Positions 1-17,129 of a DNA stretch of 64,000 bases are shown in pieces; the first letter of the stretch is position 1; each line of letters starts with the position of its first letter. Location of the stretch: assembly GCF_008831285.2 (NCBI RefSeq), contig NC_045149.1:7218417-7282416 (forward strand), in the 5' to 3' direction. The position numbers and the translations under genes are program-made. Under the pieces are notes generated by a model. The model was not told where the DNA came from, ran no database searches, and was given only the letters and a program-made list of their open reading frames with translations. This DNA is from Nymphaea colorata. Its lineage: Eukaryota > Streptophyta > Magnoliopsida > Nymphaeales > Nymphaeaceae.

Positions 1-379
1 AAGTTCAGTTTGGCCCTACCCAAATTCAATCCACAAAACCTAGTCCCCATTTGGTCCGCCCTTGCGGAAAATCTAAGCTCCACCCCTGTGTATCAAGAGC
101 TAGTCAGATTGTCTCCCCCTAAGGACGAACATATTTTGTTTTCATAGAAAATTATGAAGTATTTTCATGCAATATTACATCTCTAGATAAGCAGAAACAT
201 TTTTCTTATATATATATAACGTTTTCGAGAAGTCATAAGAAAACACACTTAAATGCACAAGTACTGGAATTATCGAAGCCCTGTTTTGGTTTAATCATAT
301 CACATTTAAAAGTAAGCGAGTGGCTTATACTAATTTTACTTTCTTTCAAGACTCTCTAAACATGAATAAAAAAAATGGA
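1..379. other. AT-rich stretch, nothing recognised
   Basis: No coding exon, RNA gene or structured repeat was recognised. It may be the far 3' part of the decayed copia element that begins at about 380, but I could not read reverse-transcriptase motifs in it. Confidence 0.4.
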
Positions 380-1990
380 ACTTTTTTTTTTGGGAACAGT
401 AATGTTTGAATAACTTCAAGATTATGGTTACTCCATGCATTTTTTTGAGAAGTTCCAATGTACGTAACTTGATGGTCAGTGCCACTATTAGATATAAGAA
501 CTCTAATTATTTTTTATTTTGTCATAGGAGTAGAAATAATCACAATGTGATAAATGCTTCATCATTGATTTTAAGTAAATAAATCCAAGCGACTTTTGAA
601 AACTCATTTAAGAAAGTAAGATAACATTTGAAGCGACACAATAGGGGTTGTGTCCCACATATCAAGTGAACTAAATCAAAAAGATATTCAACAGTATTGA
701 GGAAATAGAGGTTCAGTCATTTTAGTATAATGACAAATATCTCCAAGAACGAAACTAAGTAACATTGAGGGAATAAATTTTTCAAATAATTTGAAGGATG
801 AACTAAAAACTCATGCCAATAAACTGCACACATATTTTCAGCAAGCATCACTTTAATTTCATTCTCAAATACATGTATGTCATTAAAGACTTCTCATCTA
901 CTTGCCATCCATATCCTGTCTTGATGAACAATAAGAAATTCGAGCTTTTCTTCAAAATTAAACATCGAACATTGTCAACTCCTTCAACCTTCACCATCCA
1001 TACGTAATAACAACTTGGTAATTGCTAGTATTTCCTTTTCAAAAATGCATGTTTTTGTTAACAATGGGACATGTATTTTATAGCCCCTGAATCGATGACC
1101 CAATGTTGTTCATGGCCTGTGGTACTATGAGAAAACATTCCTGAATTTTTGGAACTTGAAGCTGATAAATTTGGAGGCTGTAGTTGTAGCAACAAGAGCA
1201 AATTTATCATTCTTTTTGCATGATTAATTTTTATTCAGATGATCTGAAAGTGTTCTAAGGCATTTTGCTGTTTACACAATGCACTAAAACTTGGATCAAC
1301 CTCACGTGAACAAACATTATGAAAATTAAGCTGCATGCTTGTCATAAATGGACCAGCATTGGTCCTTTGTGTGTCCCTTTGGAGCCGTTTGATAACAATG
1401 TGTGAGCGTTCCATGAATCTAGCTCAAAATTGAGTTAGATTCATGATTACTGAAACAAGTGTTCTGTGAATCTACCTCAATCTCAAGATGAATTCATGGA
1501 ACACTCACATGTTGTTCTTAATGCCAAACAGCTCTTTTATCATATACTTTGTGTCGGGGGACTTCCACATATGTCATGTTTTTGTTGATAGGCTAATATT
1601 AGCGTGACCTCATGACACAAATGGTAACAGCTTATGACACTTCATTGTCAAGAAGAACTCGACTGCATAATTGTTCAAATCACTACCAAGACTAGCAAAA
1701 AACTCGAATTTCTTCGTATGTTTCTTCAGCTATCTTAAAGAAATAATATTGTATATGTAGAAGTACATAAATCATATTGATCTCACATGTATTTAGTTTT
1801 ACCAAAGTAATTAGGAAAGACATTCTTATTGTTCTTGAGATTGTGAAGAGTCATTATATCACAGGTGGTAGGATTAGTCTCCCACTCAGCCGAATGGGAC
1901 ATACCCAATGCTTAGAAATAGGAGTTATTCAACAAGTCATAATTTGAGAAATTAAAAAGCCAAGACATAAAGAGATCATTGGTTTTTCGC
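380..1990 (-). mobile_element. Degenerate Ty1/copia retrotransposon fragment (gag, protease, integrase)
   Basis: Read on the minus strand, this holds relics of a copia polyprotein in the right order. Around 1560-1990 the reading resembles the copia gag domain, for example EIRVFASLGSDLNNY. At 1082-1102 a WVIDSGA reading matches the copia protease active-site context (D-S-G-A). Around 800-830 HPSNYLKNLFPQ matches the pre-integrase region. At about 640-680 FDLVHLICGT and then FSKVAWIYLLK match the integrase core. At about 400-490 HQVTYIGTSQKNAWSN corresponds to the usual HQT..GTPQQNGVAER segment. Stops and frameshifts are scattered throughout, so it is dead. No reverse transcriptase, RNase H or LTR was found, and a MITE interrupts it at 1381-1535. 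The assignment rests on remembered family motifs. Confidence 0.75.
1381..1535. mobile_element. Small MITE with long terminal inverted repeats (family A, copy 1)
   Basis: The left end GGAGCCGTTTGATAACAATG pairs with the reverse complement of the right end, GAGCTGTTTGGCATTAAGAA. The inverted similarity continues inward through a shared GTTCCATGAAT block. The element is about 155 bp, has no coding capacity and lies inside the older copia relic. Related copies lie at 2336-2474 and 21785-21936; the last has TTA target-site duplications, which suggests a PIF/Harbinger (Tourist-like) origin. Confidence 0.7.
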
Positions 1991-2335
1991 GTTCATGAAA
2001 ATTGGATCGTTGTCACTTTGTTGCGGAAATTCACCATTTACATACTCGAGTTTATATTCCCAGTGACATATATGAATTCAGATACATACAGCAAAGCATA
2101 AGCTTGGAATTTGGAACTTATTCTTCAACCAAAATATACTGCAAACCCCAAGATCATTAGCAAAACATATTTTCTTTTCATTTTTTGGGTCCAAACGAAA
2201 GAGAAAAATAGCAGAATCGTTAGCGAATTGATTAGCTTTGGGTGATGCACTGTTTAAAGTATCTAAAAGTTTGGCACCCTAAGAAAAAGGAGAAAAGATC
2301 ATAGAAACAACATCTGAAATACAAATTGAACCCTT

Positions 2336-2474
2336 AAAAGCCGTTTGGCAGTTGAACCACTGTGTGAATGTTCCATGAATCATGGAACTGTACTAAAATG
2401 AAGTGTTTATAAATGCATTTCAATCTGTAGGAGCTATTCAAGAAACACACACAAAGTGTTCCATTTGCCAATTT
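2336..2474. mobile_element. MITE family A, copy 2
   Basis: It starts AAGCCGTTTGGCAGTTGAAC and ends with an inverted partner reading AGTGTTCCATTTGCCAA on the + strand. It shares the GTGAATGTTCCATGAAT segment with the copy at 1381. It is about 140 bp and non-coding. Confidence 0.6.
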
Positions 2475-3055
2475 ATTTCCAGCAAAATAACGATTCAAGA
2501 TTCGACAGAAAGAATTCAATTAACTTCTCGTAGTAGACCAACAATTGAATCGGGTCAGGTAGACAAGCCTTCTCGACAATGGCTTAAAGCCTTGGATTGC
2601 AGGTCTGGAACTGTGCTGCTATGGTTGACGGTCTGCTACAGAGTAAAGCAAAGGTGCCGCTTGCTGTCGGCCCAAATGGGCAGAAGGCTTACCTGAAAAT
2701 CGTGCCGATTAGAAGATTCTGCCCTGCAGAGATGGGTAGCCTCCTAAGGGCTTGTGAAAGGGTTGCCGCCGATGGACCGGGTGCATGGGCTTGAAGAAAA
2801 GGGGAAAACAGAACAAAGAAAAGAAGAGTGAATCACTCAAATGAAAAGAGGAAGAAGATGAAGCGAAAGGGGAAAGCGAAAAAACAATGAAAGTTCTTAC
2901 CGAAGAAGGAGAAAGGGGAAAGGAAAAGGGAAACGGGTTCTCTGCTACAACATCAGTCAGGAAAGGAAGGACACGTTGATGGCGCCCCCACGGCAACAAT
3001 GTGAGCGAAAAGTAGAAACTGGATGCGGTGGTGATGAGCAATGGTGACTACTGAC
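2475..3055. other. Intergenic, no supported gene
   Basis: Short open frames cross this stretch on both strands. Around 2597-2790 on the + strand a reading (LQSKAKVPLAVGPNGQKAYL) looks less random than its surroundings, but I know of no family match. The minus-strand open frame at 2709-3041 begins at TTG, not ATG. Treat it as unannotated. Confidence 0.4.
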
Positions 3056-3099
3056 TAGGGATGTCAACCAATCCCATTCGAATATGATATATTCTTAAC

Positions 3100-3900
3100 T
3101 GTATTCGTTTTTCCATATTCTTATACTGAATTTGGATTTAAATTTGAATATCAATGAAGAAAAGTCATATGTGAATTTGAATCCCAAATTCAATTTCACA
3201 ATTTCAATCTGTTTGTTTTTACATTCATATCCGAATTCGAATCTGATTTTCACATTCATACTTGAATCTCAACTTGAATCTAAATCAGATGATTTTTAAA
3301 ATGTTAGACCATTGGATTTAAAACTAAATCCGATCTTATTTATGTATATCTGAATCTAAATCCAATCAGTTGTTGTTTCTTAAATCAGAAACCGAGCCGA
3401 GTCGAGTTGAAGCTGAGTCGAGTTTCGGTAACTCAAACGCCACTTGTTCAACAGCTCAAGCGTAAAGTTAACGAGCTCGAGTCGAGTGCAACTGTATTTG
3501 TTTTTCCCATATTCATATACTCGAATTTGGATTTGAATACAAATGAAGAAAAGTCATATCTGAATTTGAATTCAAAATCCAATTTCACAATTCAAATATG
3601 ATTTGTACATTCATACCCAAATCCAAACCTGAATCTGAACTTTAAACTAAATCCATATGATTTTCAAAATGTAAGACCATTGGATATGATATAATTATTT
3701 AAAACTGAATCCGATCTGCATCCAATTCCAATTGGATATTTATGTATATCTGAATCTAAATCCAATGAGGTGTTGTTTCTTAAATCGCAAACCGAGCCGA
3801 GTCGAGTTTCAGTAACTCAAACTCGACTTGTTTAACAACTCGAGCTTAAAGTTAACGAGCTCGAGTCGACTGCACACGAGCTAGTTCATGTCGAGTCTGA
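3100..3900. repeat. Imperfect tandem duplication, unit about 390-400 bp
   Basis: Two adjacent diverged copies. Matching anchors are AATGAAGAAAAGTCATAT at 3153 and 3542, and ACCGAGCCGAGTCGAG at 3391 and 3791. The spacings are 389 and 400 bp. The units consist of GAATTTGAAT-like words followed by GAGCCGAGTCGAG-like words and do not code. Confidence 0.85.
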
Positions 3901-4149
3901 GTTGCCTTGATTCGTTGTTCATACCTAGCTTTCATTATTGCCATGTTAGATTTTTTCAGACCTAACTCATGAAGCAGAGACTTGAAAGAAAGATAGATTT
4001 GAACTGGGACTGTGTCCGAGTATGGTTGTGATCCAATGTCGCTTCACAATCCCATTTCATATCTATTTTATTTCCAATCCAGGATCATACCATGACCGAA
4101 AGATCATAGACCAACTTGGTTTGACGGATCCAAAAACAATGGTTGAGAC

Positions 4150-4346
4150 CAGGGGCTGAACCAGAAATCTTTCATGAAGTGAGCCGAATTAAAGTTTATA
4201 AATTTTGACAGCGGTCAAAATATCATTTTTTAAAACTTTTTATATAGAATAAGTGAAATTTTTTAAAATTTACATATAAATTTTTTTTAAAAAAAATTAA
4301 GGTGGGGCCATGACTCATGCGGGACCCTACCTTGGCTCCGCCTCTG
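4150..4346. mobile_element. hAT-type MITE with 8-bp target-site duplication
   Basis: The left end CAGGGGCTGAACCAG and the reverse complement of the right end, CAGAGGCGGAGCCAA, form imperfect terminal inverted repeats. Flanking 8-mers GTTGAGAC (4142-4149) and GTCGAGAC (4347-4354) differ at one base, as expected for an aged hAT target-site duplication. The 197-bp AT-rich interior has no coding capacity. Confidence 0.8.
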
Positions 4347-4954
4347 GTCGAGACCAGACTACCATAGCCAGAGTATAACTAGGATTCTAGAGCTATATAT
4401 ATGATGAGTTGGTGATGTTTTTCATGTAAGGTGTTTCACAAGATTATTTAATGTTTCTCTTGTAGAGTTGTAATATACTATATAAACTGAAGCACACAAT
4501 TATACTCTCTTAAAATAGAAAATTATGTTGAAATCACTCCGAGATTTTTTGGCAACAATAAAATTTGGAACTAAGATTACGACAATGTTAAAAAATTGGC
4601 TTGAGTTTTGTTATTGTTAACTTAAAGCACATTTCTGCTTGTTTGACCCAGATAATCTTGTTAAGCCAATGGAGAATAAATGTTTGAAATAAATAAAGGG
4701 GGTATGATATACAGGGTGTATTTTTTAGCCTCAAGTTAGATCTTCTTAATATTCATTATTTTTTTCATTCCGTCTTGGGACAAGAAAGTTTTTCTAAAAA
4801 ACTTAATTGGATTATTGCGAATAAAAAGGGTAGAAAATAGGGTTCCCTTCATGGTGCTGCTTCATTCAAATATGGCAGTCTGTGACTTGCTAGCAATCAA
4901 ATTCAACAGGGTTTGAAGTTCTACTTGCTAATTCTGCTCTCGCAATTTGTTGCA

Positions 4955-5185
4955 GGTGTGACATAAATTAATTTTTGAAAGTTAGTAACAATATGTTATA
5001 TTCTTATGTATATGCTTAAAATTGAGATAGATTCTTGTAACACGTGCCCCACGGATCTACCCTAAAAATTGGAGCAGATTATTGCAACACTTTGAAAAGT
5101 GTTACATAAATCTACTCAAATTTTAGGGCAGATGCATGAAATAGTAACATAATATTACTATTGCTAAATGCTATCTTAAAAGCTT
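4955..5185. mobile_element. Possible diverged MITE related to family A
   Basis: It contains the family-A vocabulary (GATAGATTC, ATCTACC, AAATCTACTCAAATTTTAGG) arranged as an imperfect fold-back around 5100. The ends are poorly defined. Confidence 0.4.
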
Positions 5186-5565
5186 TATAAGAAATCCGCT
5201 CAAAGCTTAATCTAAGCAGCGTATGTGCAGATCTTCGTGATAGTTGCTAAGTTTTCGGCAAACCAACCACTTTGAATTCAAATTATACTTATTAAGGTTT
5301 GACAGAATATAAGTTGCAATGAGTTTTGTCTACCAAGTGGCACATACCCTAAGTTTTTCGCAATTATATACATTTTTTTTCTTATAATTGTGAGTTTGTA
5401 ACCAATACAATTTTTCTTAGATGAATCATCAATTAGAATATTGCTTGATTGTGAGCCATGTATAAGATTATATACTAATTTAAAAGTTGAACAGCTCCAA
5501 GTTTTTTTAGTAATTTGGCCTCAAGGATGTCAAGAATATATTTCCCGTAAAAAAACATGGTTTAA

Positions 5566-5598
<33 letters not shown>

Positions 5599-7158
5599 AC
5601 AAGGGCATTTATGGTGTTAGATTTGCATAGACATTATTCTGTTCATTTTGTATGATTTATAATCGGTATTTGGCCTTTTTTTGGCCCTTTTGAAGTCGTC
5701 TTTTTTTTCACAAATCCAACTATATACACCAACAAATGTAGACTAGTTTTAAACAAAAAATCAAGACCTAAGATATATATATCAAATTTAATAAGGGTCT
5801 TAAAAAATTGTTTTGGTTTTGTCAACTAATAAAATTTATTTGATCCGGATATCGACTTTCATAAATTTCATTTTTATTCTTAAAATTTTTAAACATTGAG
5901 CGGTTAGGTTTAAAAGAAAAATGCATTTATATATAACATTGAAGGTGTATAATAGTTTTCTAAATAATTTTTGTCATAAAACTTTGAATTTTCAAACATA
6001 CATGGTTCTAGCATCATCTAGAATTTAGGATCCCAAGTGCTTTGAATCTCTTTAAAGGTTGATGACATTTCAAATTATATTGGATTCATTTCTGACCCAA
6101 CATTTGATGTGTTCGGTTTTTTCATATAGAGAACGTCGAATCCCTTCCTCATTCTCCTTTACCTTCATGGTCAGATTTTTTTTGGGGATTCAAGTGGACC
6201 CAATGCAGCCTAAAGAAGGCCGAAGCCCGTCCTCATTCCCCTATACCTTCGTGGTTTTATTTTTTCCGAGATTCAGGTAGACCCGTAATATGCTCCTCAA
6301 TTATGGGGGTTTTGTTTGCACTAATCTACCGGTCCGACTAGTTATGCTAAGTTCCTTGGGATTAAACCTAAGCTCCGGATTGGGTCTTCGGCTGGTACTC
6401 GGCCTAGTACCGGCTTGGTTTTTTGGCTTGAAAAACATTGCTCGGGCTTGAGTCGGCCCGATTGGTGCCCGATCTGGCCTGATAACTTTTAAATAATATT
6501 TTTATTATTAATAATATATAATTTTATTATTAAAATATATTTTAAATTAAAAATAATTTTATATTTTAAAAATAATTTTTTATTATAACTGAACCGAACC
6601 CGAACCGAAGTTTCGGGGACATCGAGCTGCCGGGCATGGCCGCCAGGTCTAGCCTACTTGGGACCACATGAACTCACTTGTTGGGATAAAGACAATGTGA
6701 TGAATAAAAAAAAAAAAGGGTATGCAGTTGCCCCCATAAAATTAAGCTGCTGTCCAAAATAGCTGCCATTTTTTCTTTTTATTATTAAATAGAGGTTGAC
6801 TTTCATGTTACAAAAAAGCAAAGACGACTAAGAAAGGGACTCACAAATTTTTCATTTTTATTTTTGGTTTGTCAGCCACTGTGCATAGGCCGAGCCTTTC
6901 GCCATTGCCCATTGGCCTCAGATTCAAGATTCCTTGTGAATCCACGGCGTTGAAAATGATAAAATCCCATTAATATATTAAAATGGCGCTTTCAAAAAGT
7001 AAAAGATACGTTTGAGTATGAAAGAACCTTTAATTTGATGGTGATTGACTTTACACCTTACTTGGCTCTACATGATCTTGAATGGCCAACTTATTACCTA
7101 ATTGTTTGAACTAAATTTTCATTTAAGGTTCGTTCTAATTAACCTCGCCCAATGATAA
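5186..7158. other. AT-rich intergenic DNA, no gene seen
   Basis: It includes a (TA)n run at 5573-5598. At 6370-6660 GC-rich ends (GGCTTGAGTCGGCCCGA and GAACCGAACCCGAACCGAAG) flank an AT-rich core, which is probably a decayed transposon. No exon or RNA gene was recognised. Confidence 0.5.
5573..5598. repeat. (TA)n microsatellite
   Basis: An uninterrupted TA dinucleotide run of about 26 bp. Confidence 0.95.
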
Positions 7159-7602
7159 TGTAACGACTCAATCCATTCTCGGGCTCGGGCTCAAGCTCTT
7201 GGATCGGTGGATTTCAATTTGCTCTTTAGTAGTTTTGGTTTCAACCCGAAAAAACTTAGTTACAAAGACAACTAACCACCGAACAACTTTATTTATAAGT
7301 CTCTTAAGATCTCTTATAATCTAAGAAATTAAACTTTTGAAGTACAAACATTCATGTCCATTTCAGACACACGCTTCTGTGCATGTGGGATCTCATGCTC
7401 CAAATCTTGAACTTAGCTCTGACACCACTGTGACGACAAGACTCACTTCCAAGCTCAGTTTTCTGGTCTAGTGGATCCAAACTCGCCCCTAGCAATCCTG
7501 GTTTTTAGCCTTTTTTTCTGGTTGGAACTCAAATTGAAAGAGGTGGGTTAGGATCCATCAAACCAAGGTCTTGAGATTGGGAGTGGGTCGAGTCGTTAAA
7601 GA
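7159..7602 (-). mobile_element. Short LTR/TRIM-like retroelement, minus orientation
   Basis: On the minus strand an LTR-like end CTTGTCGTCACA is followed at once by GTGGTGTCAGAGC. This closely resembles the TGGTATCAGAGC primer-binding site complementary to initiator tRNA-Met in plant LTR elements. The outer ends are inverted (TGTAACGACTC at 7159; TTTAACGACTC reading in from about 7600), and GATAA flanks both sides as a possible 5-bp target-site duplication. The total is only about 440 bp with no coding capacity, which fits a TRIM. The internal boundary of the second LTR is uncertain. Confidence 0.55.
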
Positions 7603-7806
7603 TAAAGATAGACCTCAAATTGATGGTTGTCCTTCAAATTATAACATGTACGGATGGATTCAAAAGAGACACAATAAAATTCTTGCAAGTGAGGGCTACA
7701 CGTAAATATATAAATAATATTATATATCTATATATTATATTATATGTATGCTTACATATGAATGTTATATATGTATATATAATATAATATAGTCATATAT
7801 GTATGG

Positions 7807-7890
7807 GTGTGTATATGTATTTGTATGTGAACTGAGTAAATATATATGTATGTGTGTATATGTGTTTGTATGTGAACTGAGTAAATGGTG
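7807..7890. repeat. Tandem repeat, period 45 bp, about 1.9 copies
   Basis: GTGTGTATATG...TTGTATGTGAACTGAGTAAAT occurs twice, at 7807 and 7852, with few differences. Confidence 0.85.
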
Positions 7891-8984
7891 ACTCTATCTA
7901 TCCAAAGTAATTCAACTCACTGGTAAGAAACATTGGATCAATCTAACGAACGGTTGAACAAAAAGAAGAAAAGAAAAATGTGTGAATTAATATTAAATAA
8001 TAAAAATGTCAATCACTTTTTTTTGTCTTATTTTATCTCAACTGTTCATCACGATGGACTAGACGGACCCATAAGAGTTAGTTAAGTAAAATTGAATGTT
8101 ACATAAAATAATTATCGTTTTGGGTTTTTATGTTGAGTATTTTCTTTTCACATTCCTGTCCAAAGGGACTAGATATAGACAAGAAAAAATCAATGCCATA
8201 AAAAAGGCTTAAGTGCATCCATGCATAATTCTCCAGAAAATCATATTTCCATCTGAGTTAACATGACGAAAGCTTGATTTTGAACGATATCTTGAATCTA
8301 AGTGCTCTATTTAGATTAAAATGCATTGTTTTTTTCCTAGTCTGGTGATTCTAAAAGGGGATCTAATAGTCAAGGTGAACATATATTAATTTTTTCATTT
8401 TTATGTAACTGAAGGGCTCCACAACACAAGTGACTCCACTAAATTAATCTAACCTCAGAATATGGAGCATACGGAATCATGGAAATATCTTGTATTGTAA
8501 CCCTTATGGGAGAGAAGGCCCCAACCTTTTTTGTTTTAATGTTTACTTAGAGGAGGCCATACTCTTATGCTATAACTACATATCTTTAAACTCGACTCGG
8601 CTCGACTATCGTACTTGCCACTGTTTGCAATCGACATACGGACCTCGACTCACTTACCTTTCTTTCGTTCTCTTTCCCTCTATCCAAACAGGCAGCGGAC
8701 CCCACTAAATTCACTATCATGCCTCTTTTCATAAATATTGTTTGGAGCTTAATTTTACTGTCAGACTCAAACATAATACGTAGAATTCAATTGATTTGGA
8801 TTTAACAAAGCCTGTAATCCGACAGGTTTTCAGGACTGGATCCGGGTCCGAACTCACAAACCCAACTCCAACTCCAAAGGTGTCCTAACCTTTTTTAAAT
8901 AATTTTTTTCTAAAGTCAACTTTTTTTTTTATTTTCCTCACGTAATTTTCTACAGATGCAGGGGCAAATCTGGACCTCGTTCTC
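7891..8984. other. Upstream intergenic region of the DUR3 gene
   Basis: No exon was recognised. The stretch is AT-rich with poly-T runs close to the gene and contains a short CTCGACTCGGCTCGAC word like those in nearby repeats. The proximal part presumably holds the DUR3 promoter. Confidence 0.4.
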
Positions 8985-8990
8985 TATTTA
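8985..8990 (+). promoter_or_regulatory. Possible TATA box of DUR3
   Basis: TATTTA lies in the context TCTCTATTTAATG about 160 nt before the DUR3 ATG, at the change from AT-rich to a GC/GA-richer leader. It is weak evidence; no transcript start is known. Confidence 0.35.
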
Positions 8991-9148
8991 ATGACCCACC
9001 AAGCGCCGGGATTCCTTGGGATCCTGGAGAGAGAGAGAGCGGGAGATTCATCCGCTCCTCTCAGAATCTTCCCGTGTGCTCTCGCTTTGTGTGCTCTGTG
9101 TGAGGGAGAGAGTGATTCGTTGGTGTGGACGATCTCGATCGGGTGGAA

Positions 9149-15725
<6,577 letters not shown>

Positions 15726-16716
15726 CTGAATTGTGCAGCCAGTTTGTAGCACGGGCATCTTGTGCCGACTGTTTTCCAGTTTGCAAGAAGTGATTAAAAA
15801 AAAAGGCAGAAGCTTATTTCTTTTCATCAGCCATTATTGTGTTTTAAGAGGTCAAGTTGCATCATAAGGCCAAGTTGCTATGTTGGTGCTTGTGACGTGT
15901 TTTGTGAATAGTAACCACAGTGACAGAAAGTCTCCTCCGAGACTAGATATGGTAAAGAAGCTGTAAACTTTGGATCTTGTATCACCATAGATTATATTTC
16001 AATAGTTAATATTTACATGTCGAACAGTGGTTTTGGAGACTGTGTTCGAAATTCTGCAACATTACATTAACTAATGGGCATTCTATGTTGAACTCAGAGC
16101 GCAATCTTTTCATGCGATATAAAGTATATCAATCACTATTTAATGAGGCTAGTTGAGGTGAGTTGAATACTTCTCATTTCCAGGTTAATTTTTCTAATTC
16201 AGAATCCCAATGAACCACTTGTCGAATCACTGCAATTGATGTCAGATCGACAAGAGATCTTCGGAAATTTGGCTTTTACTACCCAATAAAAAAAAACAAA
16301 CTTATTTAAATGTTAAGGACCTATTAGCCTACGTTATTTAAAACATTTAAATAGTTCTGCAACAATTTGTTGGCTTTTCTACTCCACAAATTGGAAGCCA
16401 TATTCTAACAAATCTGATCGAGGGGCTCCCAAACCATGACCAAAACCAACAAAAATCACTGCAAACAATTAGGCTGACCTTAAACAGATGTGCAATACAA
16501 GGGCATCTCAAGGCAACAACCAGATCCGAGTATGGAACAGGGCAGATGATCCAGAGGTCAGGACTGATATTTCTGGAAGTCTGAAGGTTTTTAGTAATTT
16601 TTCCTTGAAATCACAATTGGGGAGGAGGTAAAAGGATGGGCAGAGAAGAAAAAAGTGGGAAAGTAAAGATCAAATGATGGAGGGAACAGAAGAGGAAAAG
16701 GAAACCACAACCACCA
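15726..16716. other. 3' region of DUR3 and intergenic DNA
   Basis: It contains the DUR3 3' untranslated region (end not determined). From about 16400 to 16716 it may be the 3' UTR of the candidate small minus-strand gene ending at 16717. No other feature was recognised. Confidence 0.4.
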
Positions 16717-17004
16717 TCATACATCGTTAAGATCCAAGGCAGCTGGAGGGCAATTCAGGCCCCCGGTCTCAGCTGGACACTCGATCCAGGTCCCACCATA
16801 CTGCAAAATGCAAAGCGAAGCGAAATATGTGGGGACAATTATAAAGCTACGATTAAGATAAACCCTAACCAGCCATAGTTGCAGCACTTTGTTGGCAGGA
16901 TGGGACTTAGAGAGAGAGAGAGAGGTGTTGAGTTCAGAAGGCTTTCTTGTCTCAACCTTGTTCATCATGGCAGCGGGTGAGAAAAAGGAAGAACAAGTAG
17001 ACAT
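16717..17004 (-). CDS. Candidate small protein gene, unknown function
   Basis: I do not recognise the product. A minus-strand frame opens with a true ATG at 17004 and runs 95 residues to a stop at 16717. Inside it a plausible intron (16956 to 16801; donor AACAAG|GTTGAG, acceptor TTTTGCAG|TATGG) is 156 nt, a multiple of three, without an in-frame stop. Both the spliced form (43 residues, MSTCSSFFSPAAMMNK joined to YGGTWIECPAE...LDLNDV) and the retained form (95 residues) are therefore open. The C-terminal exon reads like selected protein: two Cys, WIEC, low-complexity free. The retained segment is hydrophobic in part (SFIIVPTYFASLCIL). No signal peptide is evident in the short form. It could be the end of a larger gene with exons I could not see, or chance. 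Confidence 0.35.
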   Translation of the reverse strand: MSTCSSFFSPAAMMNKVETRKPSELNTSLSLSKSHPANKVLQLWLVRVYLNRSFIIVPTYFASLCILQYGGTWIECPAETGGLNCPPAALDLNDV

Positions 17005-17088
17005 GGTGTTTCTGTTAGGTGGTCAGGTATCTTTGTCTTGCAAGGATCATTCAAATGCAGGCAAGCTATGTTGTAGGTCCCACTGCAC

Positions 17089-17090
<2 letters not shown>

Positions 17091-17126
<36 letters not shown>

Positions 17127-17128
17127 TA
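17091..17128. repeat. Compound (CT)n(CA)n microsatellite
   Basis: A CT run passes directly into a CA run, then ATATA. It lies just upstream (in minus-strand sense) of the candidate small gene. Confidence 0.9.
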
Positions 17129-17129
17129 T

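Noticed and set aside
2597-2794. Coding-like reading LQSKAKVPLAVGPNGQKAYL
   Set aside because: No family recalled and no ATG or splice context; noted in the region entry rather than called.
9125-9148. Upstream in-frame start for DUR3
   Set aside because: The codon is GTG, and homology begins at the ATG at 9149.
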